NCBI RefSeq assembly: GCF_014649375.1
Contig: NZ_BMSX01000039.1
Coordinates: 1 to 64,000, forward strand
Source of the DNA: Streptomyces aurantiogriseus
Lineage (GTDB): Bacteria; Actinomycetota; Actinomycetes; Streptomycetales; Streptomycetaceae
Direction: 5' to 3'
Length of the DNA stretch: 64,000 bases
Shown here piece by piece: positions 1-8,500 of this stretch. The position numbers were made by a program, and so were the translations under genes. Positions within the stretch are counted from its first letter, which is position 1. Each line of letters opens with the position of its first letter. The notes below the pieces were generated by a model. The model ran no database searches. It saw only the letters and a list, made by a program, of their open reading frames with translations, and had not been told where the DNA came from.

Positions 1-135
1 TCGCCGTCTGCCTGATCACCCACCGCCATGTCCAACGCCTTTGTTAGGACCTCTAAGCCGGGGGCGCGCAACGATTCCGGCCGCTCGTGCGTGATGATCC
101 TTCGAGCACCGTCACGTCATCCAAGGGACCTACTC

Positions 136-669
136 ATGCGCGCCGTTCCGATCACCGTCTCCGCCCTCGCCGCCGCGTTCCTCCTCACCGCCTGCGGCGG
201 CGGGGACGACAACAGCTCCTCCGGCGGCGAGAAGAGCAAGGCCGCCTCCGGCTCCGCCTGCGCCGCCGGTGACCTGGGCATGGAGGTCGGCGCGGTCAAC
301 GCCGCCCCCGCCGCCGGGGACACCGGCAACGTCACCGTCACCATCACCAACAACGGCGCCGAGTGCACCCTGGAGGGCTTCCCCAAGGTCGAGCTCGAAG
401 CCGACGGCACCACCGTCGCCGTCCCCGAGGACGAGGCCGCCGCCCCCCAGAAGCTGACCCTCGCGGAACAGGCCACCTCCTCCTTCACCCTGACCTACGT
501 GCGTGGCGAGGAGGGCGGCGAGCAGAGCCTCGCGGTGAAGAAGGTCAAGTACGGGCTGCCGGGGGGCTCGGCGGACCAGAGCTTCGACTGGTCGTACGGC
601 GCGATCGCACTGAAGGGCGAGGACACGCCGGACGCTTCGGTGAGCGGCTTCCAGCAGGCCGGGGACTGA
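136..669 (+). CDS. DUF4232-type secreted lipoprotein
   Basis: Small exported lipoprotein of 177 residues. The start at 136 is chosen because it gives a clean lipoprotein signal: a hydrophobic stretch after MRAVP ending in a lipobox LTAC (Cys about residue 19), followed by a Gly/Ser/Asp-rich linker. An AAGGGA sequence sits 7 nt before the ATG. An upstream in-frame ATG at 28 would bury the signal peptide, so it is not used. The mature part resembles the DUF4232 family of actinobacterial secreted proteins: a beta-rich domain with two cysteines (SACAAGDL and AECTLEG) and a pattern like TITNNG. Function is unknown; the family is abundant on Streptomyces cell surfaces. No operon partner is visible downstream, where a 750-bp repeat-rich gap follows. 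Confidence 0.85.
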   Translation: MRAVPITVSALAAAFLLTACGGGDDNSSSGGEKSKAASGSACAAGDLGMEVGAVNAAPAAGDTGNVTVTITNNGAECTLEGFPKVELEADGTTVAVPEDEAAAPQKLTLAEQATSSFTLTYVRGEEGGEQSLAVKKVKYGLPGGSADQSFDWSYGAIALKGEDTPDASVSGFQQAGD

Positions 670-1419
670 GGCGGGCGGGGTTCGACGCGTTGGGCGGGCT
701 CCGGTACGTCGGCCGCTCCGGTACGTCGGACCGGCCCCGGTACGTCGAGCCGACCCCGGAACGTCGAGCCGACCCCGGTACGCCGGATCGGTCCCGGTAC
801 GTCGGACCGGTCCGGCGCATCGGACCGGCCCCGGTACGTCGGGCTGGCCCCGGTACGTCGGGACGCTCCGTCGCGGGGGAAGAGCCGAGGGGGTCAGGGG
901 GCGGGTTCGCCGGACGAGCCTGGGCGCCCGGGACGGGCCGCCGCGCCGGGTATCTCGGCCAGGGCCGGACGGGCCCGGTGACGCCGAGTGACACCGGGTC
1001 GGCCCGCACCGGCAGACACGTGCGGGTGCGCCGGGCAAGACCGCGCGCGTCAGGGACACCAGGCGAGTCCGGCGAAGTGTCGGGGCCGCTCAGGTGCCTC
1101 GGAGGCGGCCGGATGCCTCGTAGACACCGGGTCGCGCTCGACGAGCCCGGAGACGTCGGACAGGGTCGGGGTGCCCGAGCAGGCGTCGGGGCAGGGCGGG
1201 CCGTCCGGGCGGTCGGCACCGCCCCTGTGCGGCGGGGACCAGTGGTGCCAGAGCAGGCGGCCGTCCGTGAGCGGCGAGGACCCGTGACGCCAGGGCGGTC
1301 GGCTATCCGTACGCGGCGGGGACCGGTGACGCCAGGGCGGTCGGCTATCCGTACGCGGCAAGGACCGGTGGACCGTCCGGGCAGTCGGCACCGTCGCTGC
1401 GCGGCCAGGACCGGTGGTG
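670..1419. other. Repeat-rich intergenic region
   Basis: About 750 bp lie between the lipoprotein stop and the convergent DUF2786 gene stop. I see no credible gene. Two repeat clusters occupy much of it (listed separately), joined by GC-rich sequence. A long open frame crosses it on the minus strand, but its translation is Arg/Pro/Gly-rich low complexity that simply mirrors the repeats. Confidence 0.7.
701..870. repeat. Degenerate 19-bp tandem repeat
   Basis: About eight or nine imperfect head-to-tail copies of a unit close to CCGGTACGTCGGACCGGCC. Several units keep exactly 19-bp spacing. Each unit carries GTAC and a CCGG...CCGG symmetry, so single units can pair with neighbours. It lies just downstream of the lipoprotein gene. 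Confidence 0.8.
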
Positions 1420-1420
1420 T
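1236..1420. repeat. 42-bp tandem repeat, about four copies
   Basis: Two nearly identical 42-bp units (1278-1319 and 1320-1361) contain the core GACGCCAGGGCGGTCGGCTA and end in CCGTACGCGGC. Flanking copies at about 1236-1277 and 1362-1407 are more diverged. The array runs to the 3' end of the DUF2786 gene. Confidence 0.8.
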
Positions 1421-2529
1421 CAAGGCAGGCGTGGTCTGGAATCCATCCGGGCCCGGTCCGCGGCCTCCGCGCCCTCTGTCCAGCCCGCCTCGTCGGTGAT
1501 GCCGCGCAGGCGGGTGGTGACCGTCTGGGGGAACATACGGTCCGTGGCCGCCGTGACCGCCACCTCGCGGGTGGCGAGGACCGGAAGCAGGTCGTCGGTG
1601 AGCTGGGTTTCGGCGGCGGTGGTCAGGCGGGTGCCCATGCGGTGGGCGTAGGCCGCCAGGAAGGACTGGCGGAAGGTCTTGGTGCGTTTGCGGCCGGCGG
1701 ACCGCTGGGCCGCCTCCGCCGTCGTCATCGCCGACTGGGCCTGCACCAGCAGTGAGGTGTACAGCAGTTCCACCACTTCCAGGTCGGCCTCGAAGCCGAC
1801 GACCGTGGAGAAGCAGAAGGCCTCGTTCCACACCGCCCGGCAGTGGTTGGCGTCGGCGACCGCGTCCAGCAGGACCGCCTTGGCCTGCTCGTACGGCGGC
1901 TCCACGCCGATGCGGCAGGCGCCGGGGGCGTCCGGGGCCGGGGCCTGGGCGTCGAGCAGGGCCTCGTCGACGCTGTGCCGGGCCATCAGCTCCTGTGCCT
2001 TCGCGGTGAGCGCCTCCGCCTCCTCCGGATACCCGGTCGCCTCCGCCTTGGCGAGCAGCGCGCGGATACGGGTGAGCATGCGGGAGCCGGAGTGGGAGTG
2101 CCGGCCCGGCTGCGGTTCCTGGAGGGGTTCCAGGGCGGGCAGGCGCAGGAGCAGGCGGTAGAGCTCCAGGGTGGTGGTGGCCTGGGAGAAGCGGTCGGTG
2201 CGGGGTGGCAACTCCGCGGTGAGCTCCTCCAGTTGGGCGCTCCAGCGCCGGCCGCGGGGGCGGTCCTGGCGGGCCTGTGCGCGGATCAGGGACGCGAGCA
2301 GGCGTACGTGGACCTCGTCCAGGTCGCGCCGTACGAGCCGTACGACGTCCGCGGGCTGCCAGCCGCGCCGCCAGGCCGCCGCCACGAACTCCTCGCCGCG
2401 CCGGGCGAGCTCGGCGTCCGCCGCCGGGTCGGCGGCGAGGAGGGAAGCCCCCGTGTCGAGGGCGGTGTCGTCGGATGCGTGGAGGGCGGTCCGGAAGGCG
2501 CGGTCGACGGTCGTGGGCGTACTGCTCAT
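1420..2529 (-). CDS. DUF2786 domain protein
   Basis: A 369-residue protein of unknown function. Residues about 151-191 carry the DUF2786 signature: RIRALLAKAEATGYPEEAEA followed by LTAKAQELMARHSVDEALL. This family is found in actinobacteria and phages. The remaining two thirds is helical and charged, with no signal peptide or membrane segment. The ATG at 2529 is the first plausible start; its ribosome site is weak (ACGGG). The gene converges on the lipoprotein gene across the repeat-rich gap. The DUF2786 call rests on the motif; no biochemical role is known to me. Confidence 0.85.
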   Translation of the reverse strand: MSSTPTTVDRAFRTALHASDDTALDTGASLLAADPAADAELARRGEEFVAAAWRRGWQPADVVRLVRRDLDEVHVRLLASLIRAQARQDRPRGRRWSAQLEELTAELPPRTDRFSQATTTLELYRLLLRLPALEPLQEPQPGRHSHSGSRMLTRIRALLAKAEATGYPEEAEALTAKAQELMARHSVDEALLDAQAPAPDAPGACRIGVEPPYEQAKAVLLDAVADANHCRAVWNEAFCFSTVVGFEADLEVVELLYTSLLVQAQSAMTTAEAAQRSAGRKRTKTFRQSFLAAYAHRMGTRLTTAAETQLTDDLLPVLATREVAVTAATDRMFPQTVTTRLRGITDEAGWTEGAEAADRARMDSRPRLP

Positions 2530-2587
2530 CCCGTGATGGTGTCACGCGCGCGTGGCGCTCTTGGTGCCCGCGTCAGGGCTGTGCCCC

Positions 2588-2981
2588 TCAGGGCTGTATC
2601 AGGGACAGCGCCTTGTTCAGGGCCTCCGGGGCCGGGCACGGGACGTCCGGGCGGACGCCGGTGCCCTCCCAGTTGGTGCCGGAGACCGGGTTGACGGAGC
2701 GGGCGACCGGGATGGTGACCTCCAGGTGCGGGTGGACCGTCCAGCCCTCGCGCGGGTGGGCGCCGCCGCGGGTGGCCTCACCGACGATCACCGCACGACC
2801 GAGCTGCTGGAGGTTGTAGGCCAGTTCCTCGGCGCCGGAGAAGGTGTCGGGGCCGGTGAGGACGTACACCGGCGTGGGTGCGCTCGTCCAGCAGGTAGCT
2901 GCAGACGAAGGAGACGGTCTCGGGGTCACCGCCGCGGTTGGCGCGCAGGTCGAGGATCAGGGTGTCGGCGCGAGAGACCTG
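2588..2981 (-). pseudogene. S41 (IRBP/tail-specific-type) peptidase remnant
   Basis: Only the C-terminal catalytic part of an S41 serine peptidase remains. On the minus strand the remnant begins with ADTLILDLRANRGGDPETV. It then shifts frame near 2880, where DERTHA should run into TPVYVLTG, and continues with VYVLTGPDTFSGAEELAYNL, which holds the presumed catalytic Ser in TFSGAEE. It ends normally in GTNWEGTGVRPDVP at the stop at 2588. The N-terminal two thirds and any start codon are missing: an in-frame TGA lies at about 2995-2997. The break falls exactly where the operator palindromes of the neighbouring divergent gene begin, so the protease was probably interrupted by arrival of that gene. 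Confidence 0.85.
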
Positions 2982-2983
2982 GC

Positions 2984-3000
2984 GTCAACCCGGGGTTGAC
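2984..3000. promoter_or_regulatory. Operator palindrome 1 upstream of the HTH/Clp-N gene
   Basis: A perfect inverted repeat, GTCAACC-CGG-GGTTGAC, with 7-bp arms and a 3-bp centre. It overlaps the predicted -35 hexamer TTGACG (2996-3001). Its arms are identical to those of a second palindrome whose centre lies 28 bp downstream. Confidence 0.75.
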
Positions 3001-3031
3001 GACCCCAGGGTGTCAACCTACGGTTGACACA
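2996..3031 (+). promoter_or_regulatory. Predicted leaderless promoter
   Basis: TTGACG (2996-3001), a 17-bp spacer and TACGGT (3019-3024) form a good vegetative promoter. Transcription would begin about 3030-3031, on or next to the ATG of the downstream gene. No Shine-Dalgarno sequence precedes that ATG, which fits a leaderless transcript. Both operator palindromes overlap the hexamers. Confidence 0.65.
3011..3029. promoter_or_regulatory. Operator palindrome 2 upstream of the HTH/Clp-N gene
   Basis: A perfect inverted repeat, TGTCAACC-TAC-GGTTGACA, with 8-bp arms and a 3-bp centre. It covers the predicted -10 hexamer and ends one base before the ATG at 3031. It shares the GTCAACC/GGTTGAC arms with palindrome 1. 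Confidence 0.78.
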
Positions 3032-3786
3032 TGACCTCACGACAGGAACCCACGGCATCCATCCGCCTCGACGACCTCATCGACGCCATCAAGAAGGTCC
3101 ACCCGGAACCCCTCGACCAGCTCCAGGACGCGGTCATCGCGGCCGAGCACCTGGGTGACGTGGCCGACCACCTGATCGGCCACTTCGTCGACCAGGCCCG
3201 TCGCTCGGGGGCCTCCTGGACGGACATCGGCAGGAGCATGGGCGTGACCCGGCAGGCCGCGCAGAAGAGGTTCGTGCCGAAGGAGTCGGCCGACCTCGAC
3301 CCGAGCCAGGGCTTCAGCCGGTACACCCCGCGCGCGCGGAGCGTGGTCATGGCCGCCCACAACGAGGCCAGGTCCGCCCGCAGCGCCGAGGGCCAGCCCG
3401 TCCACCTGGTCCTCGGCCTGCTCGCCGAGCCCGAGGGCATCGCGGCGAAGGCCCTCGCCGAGCAGGGCGCCTCCGCGGACGCGGTGCGCGAGGCCGCAAC
3501 GGCCGCACTGCCGCCCGCCGCCGACGAGGTGCGCGAGCTCATCCCCTACGGCTCCGACGCCAAGAAGGTCCTGGAACTCACCTTCCGCGAGGCGCTCCGC
3601 CTCGGCCACAACTACATCGGCACCGAGCACATCCTCCTGGCCCTCCTGGAGTTCGAGCACGGCAAGGGCGTACTGAGCGGGCTCGGCGTCGAGAAGGCCG
3701 GGGTGGAGCGGTACGTCGAGAAGGTTCTGGCCCAGGTACTGAAGGCGCGGGAGCAGCAGCAGGAGCAGGGGGAGGACAACGGCTGA
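3031..3786 (+). CDS. HTH/Clp N-terminal domain regulator
   Basis: A 251-residue protein with two parts. Residues about 61-81 (ASWTDIGRSMGVTRQAAQKR) form a helix-turn-helix. Residues about 97-245 are a Clp_N-type double repeat: FSRYTPRARSVVMAAHNEAR, then HLVLGLLAEPEGIAAKALAE, then GHNYIGTEHILLALLEFEHG. There is no AAA+ ATPase module, so it is not a ClpC chaperone. The domain pairing suggests a transcription factor that senses Clp clients or stress through its ClpC-like N domain. The ATG sits directly against an operator palindrome and has no ribosome site, so a leaderless mRNA and autoregulation are inferred. It is followed by a DNA polymerase gene 35 bp downstream. Confidence 0.85.
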   Translation: MTSRQEPTASIRLDDLIDAIKKVHPEPLDQLQDAVIAAEHLGDVADHLIGHFVDQARRSGASWTDIGRSMGVTRQAAQKRFVPKESADLDPSQGFSRYTPRARSVVMAAHNEARSARSAEGQPVHLVLGLLAEPEGIAAKALAEQGASADAVREAATAALPPAADEVRELIPYGSDAKKVLELTFREALRLGHNYIGTEHILLALLEFEHGKGVLSGLGVEKAGVERYVEKVLAQVLKAREQQQEQGEDNG

Positions 3787-3821
3787 GGGCCGTTGTCAGA
3801 CCCCCCTGTCACACTCGCAGC

Positions 3822-5510
3822 ATGGCCGATCGGTGGGTGCTCGCTCCGGCCGAGGGTGGTGGTGTGGAGCTCGCCGCCCTCGGTCCGGACGGGCTGCCCG
3901 TGGGGCCGGTGGTGCGGGAGGCGGATCTGGTGGCGGCCGTGCGGAGGCGGCCCGGTGTCAGGCGGTGGATCTGGCGTTCCACGGCCGAGGTGTATCCGCG
4001 TCTGCTCGCCGCGGGGGTGCGAGTCGAGCGGTGCTACGACGTCGAGGACGCCGAGACGCTCCTCCTGGGCCACGAGGGGCGGCACGGCGAACCCCGTTCG
4101 GCCGCCGCCGCGCTGGCCCGGCTGCGCGGCGGGCCCGTACCGCCGGACCCGCCGCAGCGCTCCGCCGCCCCCGGCGCGCAGTCTCCGCTGTTCGAGCCGG
4201 AGGACGCCGGGCCGCCGCTCGCCGACCTCCTCGCCGTGTACGCCGAACAGCAGCGACGGCACGACCGGGCGGAGCATCCGGAGCGGATGCGGCTGCTGAC
4301 GGCGGCCGAGTCGGCGGGGATGCTGGTGGCCGCCGAGATGAACCGGGCCGGGCTGCCATGGAGTGCGGAAGTCCACCGCGCGGTGCTGCACGATCTGCTC
4401 GGCGAGCGGTACGCGGGCGGGGGCGAGCCCCGGCGGCTGGCCGAGCTCGCCGACGAGGTGTCCGCCGCGTTCGGGCGGCGGGTGCGGCCCGATCTGCCCG
4501 CCGACGTCATCAAGGCCTTCGCGCAGGCCGGGATCAGGATCAGGTCCACGCGGCGCTGGGAGATCGAGTCGATCGACCATCCGGCCGTGAAGCCGCTGGT
4601 CGAGTACAAGAAGCTGTACCGCATCTGGGTGGCCCACGGGTGGTCCTGGCTGCAGGACTGGGTGCGGGACGGGCGGTTCAGGCCCGAGTTCCTCGCGGGC
4701 GGGACGGTCACCGGGCGCTGGGTGACCAACGGCGGGGGCGCACTGCAGATCCCCAAGGTCATCCGGCGGGCGGTGGTCGCCGACCCGGGCTGGCGGCTCG
4801 TCGTCGCCGACGCCGACCAGATGGAGCCGCGCGTGCTCGCGGCGATCTCCCGGGATCCCGGACTGATGGAGGTGGCCGGTCGGGAAACCGACCTCTACCA
4901 GTCCGTCTCCGACCGCGCCTTCTCCGGTGACCGCGCCCAGGCCAAACTCGCCGTGCTCGGCGCGGTCTACGGCCAGACCTCCGGCGACGGCCTGAAGAAC
5001 CTCGCCGCCCTCAGACGCCGCTTCCCCAAGGCGGTGGCCTACGTCGACGAGGCGGCGCGGGCGGGTGAGGAGGGGCGGCTGGTGCGGACGTGGCTGGGGC
5101 GCACCTGTCCCCCGGCGGCCGGGACGGACACCTCCGGCGAGGAGGCGGGCATCCCCCAGGACGACCCGGCCGAGCAGCCCGCCGAGGAGGGGTGGACACC
5201 GGGCTACGCCTCGACCAACGCCCGCGCGCGCGGCCGCTTCGCCCGTAACTTCGTCGTCCAGGGCAGCGCCGCCGACTGGGCCCTGCTGCTGCTCGCCGCG
5301 CTGCGGCGCACCTGCGCGGACATGGCGGCCGAGCTGGTCTTCTTCCAGCACGACGAGGTGATCGTGCACTGCCCGCAGGAGGAGGCCGAGGCGGTCGTCG
5401 CCGCGATCCGGGAGGCGGCGGACCTGGCCGGACGGCTGACGTTCGGCGAGACGCCGGTGCGGTTTCCGTTCACGACGGCGGTGGTGGAGTGCTATGCGGA
5501 CGCCAAGTGA
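3822..5510 (+). CDS. Short family-A DNA polymerase (3'-5' exonuclease/polymerase type)
   Basis: A 562-residue PolA-like enzyme without the 5'-nuclease domain; a full Pol I is about 900 residues. The polymerase motifs are present: motif A VADADQMEPRVLAAIS near residue 327, the motif B region RAQAKLAVLGAVYGQTSG near 370-388, and motif C FFQHDEVIVHC near 510. The N-terminal part has only a weak resemblance to the 3'-5' exonuclease fold (RCYDVEDAETLLLG), and I cannot see a full set of metal-binding acids, so proofreading is doubtful. Streptomyces genomes commonly carry such a protein beside the housekeeping polA; a role in repair or translesion synthesis is inference. Its stop abuts the stop of the convergent SARP gene with no gap. 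Confidence 0.85.
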   Translation: MADRWVLAPAEGGGVELAALGPDGLPVGPVVREADLVAAVRRRPGVRRWIWRSTAEVYPRLLAAGVRVERCYDVEDAETLLLGHEGRHGEPRSAAAALARLRGGPVPPDPPQRSAAPGAQSPLFEPEDAGPPLADLLAVYAEQQRRHDRAEHPERMRLLTAAESAGMLVAAEMNRAGLPWSAEVHRAVLHDLLGERYAGGGEPRRLAELADEVSAAFGRRVRPDLPADVIKAFAQAGIRIRSTRRWEIESIDHPAVKPLVEYKKLYRIWVAHGWSWLQDWVRDGRFRPEFLAGGTVTGRWVTNGGGALQIPKVIRRAVVADPGWRLVVADADQMEPRVLAAISRDPGLMEVAGRETDLYQSVSDRAFSGDRAQAKLAVLGAVYGQTSGDGLKNLAALRRRFPKAVAYVDEAARAGEEGRLVRTWLGRTCPPAAGTDTSGEEAGIPQDDPAEQPAEEGWTPGYASTNARARGRFARNFVVQGSAADWALLLLAALRRTCADMAAELVFFQHDEVIVHCPQEEAEAVVAAIREAADLAGRLTFGETPVRFPFTTAVVECYADAK

Positions 5511-8500
5511 TCAACTGCCCTCGGTGAGCAGCTCCCTGAGCTCGCGTGCGACCGCCTTCTCGTCCGTGCCGTCCAGCGCGGCCAGCGCCTGCCGCCACTC
5601 CTCCCGCGCCCGCTCCGGGCGGCCCCGCTCCCTCAGCAGGAGACCCTGCTGGTGCCGGGCCAGTCCCCCCATGTAGGGGTCGGCGCGGGCGTCGGCGCGG
5701 CGCAGCAGTTCGGCGCACTCGCGGGCGGCGTGGTCGGTGCGGCCCAGCAGCCGCAGGGCGCGGACCAGACCGAGCCGGGTCTGGGACTCGCCGTGCCAGT
5801 CGCCGTGGCCGCCGAGGATGCGCAGGCTCTCCTCGAAGTGCGGGAGGGCGGCGGCCGGTTCGCCGAGGGTGAGGTGGGCGTAGCCGATGTTGCAGTGCGC
5901 CGAGTGCTGGACGAGGACGGCGCCGATCTCCTCCCCGAGCGCGAGCGAGCGCCGGTGCTGCTCGATGGCGGCGCGTGGGTCTGTGTGCTCGTACAGATTG
6001 CCGAGGTGGCTGTACGTCACGGCCTCGCCGTGCGGGTCGTCGAGCTGGCGGGAGTACTCCAGGCTCTGCCGCAGCGCCCGGCCGGACTCCTCGTACCGGC
6101 CGAGGCTCTCCAGCAGCAGGCCACGGTTGTTCAGGCAGCGCCGGATCCAGGACAGCCGGTCGAGCCGCCGCCAGATCGTCAGCGCCCCGTCGTTGAGGGC
6201 GAGGGCGTCGTTCTGGCGGCCGGTCAGGAAGTGCAGGCCGGCGAGGTCGCCCAGCGCGTACGCCTCGGCCGCCTCGTCACCGAGCCGGCGCGCCACCCGC
6301 AGGGCGGTCCGGCCGAGCACCTCCATCTCGGCGACACGGCCGCTGCGCTGGAGGTAGGGGAAGAGGAGGCGGAGCAGGGTGGAGACGAGGGGGTCGTCGC
6401 CGTCCCCGGTACCGCCTGTCCCTGCCGCCTCCCTCGTCTCGCCTGCCGTGCTCTCCACGAGGGCGACGATGTTCTCCAGCTCCGTGTCGCCCCAGGCGAA
6501 GGCCTCCGCGGGGCCGGCGAAGGGCGGTACGTCCGTCACGCGGGCCGCGTGGGCGGGCGGCTGGGCGGTGGTCGGCCGACGGCGGTCGTCCTGGTCGAGG
6601 CCGGGTTCGACGATGGCGGTCAGGGCGCGTTCGGCTACGGCGGCGTACCAGCGCAGGGCGTTCGAGGGGGTGTCGGCGGCGCCGTCGGCCTCCGCGAGCT
6701 CGTGGGCGAAGTCCCGTACGAGATCGTGCGGGGTGTAGCGGCCGTACGCCGTCTCCTCCAGGAGGGCCACGTCGACGAGGCGGTCGAGGGCGGCCTCGGC
6801 GCGGCGCACGTCGGTGCCGGTGAGCCGGGCGAGCAGCGGGGCGCCATAGGCGGGCAGGTCGAGGGTGCCGATGCGGCGCAGCGCGACGGCGGCGTCGCGG
6901 TCGGCCTCACGGTAGGAGGCGGCGAGGGCGTCGTGCGCGACGGCGAGGGAGCGGCGGACGCTCAGGTCGTCGTACTCCAGGTGGTGCAAACGGCTCTCGG
7001 CGGCGGCGAGTTGGGATGCCAGGACGTCCGGGGTGAGGGCGTGGCGGGCGGCGAGGCGGGCGGCGACGACGCGCAGGGCGAGCGGGAGGCGTCCGGCGAG
7101 GCCGACGAGGGCGTGGCCCGGGCCGAGACCGTCCCGTCCGGACACTGCGCGCAGCAGGGCCGCGCTGTCCTCGTCGGAGAGCGGCGCGAGCGGGAAGCGG
7201 TGGGCGCCGTCGAGGGCGGTGAGCGGGGAACGGCTGGTGACGATCACCGCGCAGCCCGGCCCGGCCGGCAGCAGCGGACGCACCTGGGCCGCGTGGGCGG
7301 CGTCGTCCAGCACCAGCAGCGTGCGGGTCGGCGCGAGCAGGGTGCGCAGCAACGCGGCCGCCGCGTCCGGGTGTTCGGGGATGCGGCGGGGGTCCGTGCC
7401 GAGGTCGCGCAGAAGAGCGGCGAGGGCCTGGCCGGCGGTGAGGGGGGTCATACCGGGGGTGGCGCCGTGCAGGTTGATGTAGAGCTGACCATCGCTGAAA
7501 CGTTCCCTCAGCTGGTGGGCGACGTGCAGCGCGAGGGCGCTCTTGCCCACGCCGGCCGTACCGCTGATGACGAGGGGGCCTGCCGGCGGCTCGGCGGCGA
7601 GGGTGCGGTGGAGTCGGCGGAGGGTTTCGGTACGGCCGGTGAAGTGGGCAGGGGGCGGGGGGAGCTGGGCGGGGCGGGGAGTGGGCGGGGGTGCGGCCGG
7701 GGTGGCCTCGGGGCCGACGGGGGTGGTGTCGGCGGCCGGGGTGGTCTCGGGGCCGACGGGGGTGGTGTCGGCGGCCGGGGTGGTCTCGGGGCCGACGGGG
7801 GTGGTGTCGGCGGCCGGGGTGGGGTGGCCCCCGGCGGCAACCCCGGAATCGGAACCTGGGGCAACCCCCGAGTCGGCCCCGGAGACAGGCCGCGCGCCGG
7901 ACCCGAGGGCAGGCCTGGAAGGGGACCCGGAGCCAGGACCGGGGGCAACCCCCGAGTCGGCGCCGGAGGCAGGGCTGCAGGCAGCCCGCGAGTCGGCACC
8001 GGAAGCGGGCCCGGAGGCGGCCCCGGAGGCGCCGGAAGCAGGCACGGGCGTGGCTGCGGAGTCGGCGGCGTAAGCACGCCCGAGGGCCACCCCTGAGCCG
8101 CCGGATACAAGCCCGCGGGCGACCCCCGAGTCGGCGCCGCAGGCAGGGGGCGGGGACGCGGGGCCCGGGGCGAGGCGGGGTTCGGTGGGTGCCGAGCCGC
8201 CCTCGGTTGTGGAGGCCCCCTCCCCCGCCGCCGCCCCGCGCAGCACCTCCACGTGGGCCTCCCGTACTCCCGGGCCCGGTTCGATGCCGAGTTGGTCGAT
8301 GAGGCGGGTGCGCAGGTCGCGGTGGACGGCGAGGGCCTCGGCCTGGCGGTCGGTGTGGTGGAGGGCGAGCATGAGCTGGCGGTGGTAGGCCTCGCGGAGT
8401 GGGTGTTCGGCGGTCAGGGCCGTCAGTTCGGGGACAAGGCGGTCCAGGCGGGTGCCGCCGAGGGCCAGTTCGGCGTCGTAGCGCCACTCCAGGAGGAGCA

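Noticed and set aside
701..1420. CRISPR-like arrays
   Set aside because: Units run head to tail without unique spacers and decay in sequence, and no cas genes are in the window.
545..2545. Long minus-strand open frame across the repeats and the DUF2786 gene
   Set aside because: The protein is Arg/Pro/Gly low complexity and mirrors the repeats; the real DUF2786 gene is in another frame.
5652..8096. An 814-codon plus-strand open frame opposite the SARP gene
   Set aside because: Antisense of the NB-ARC/TPR coding sequence with Gly/Val/Arg-rich content; the minus strand has the real domains.
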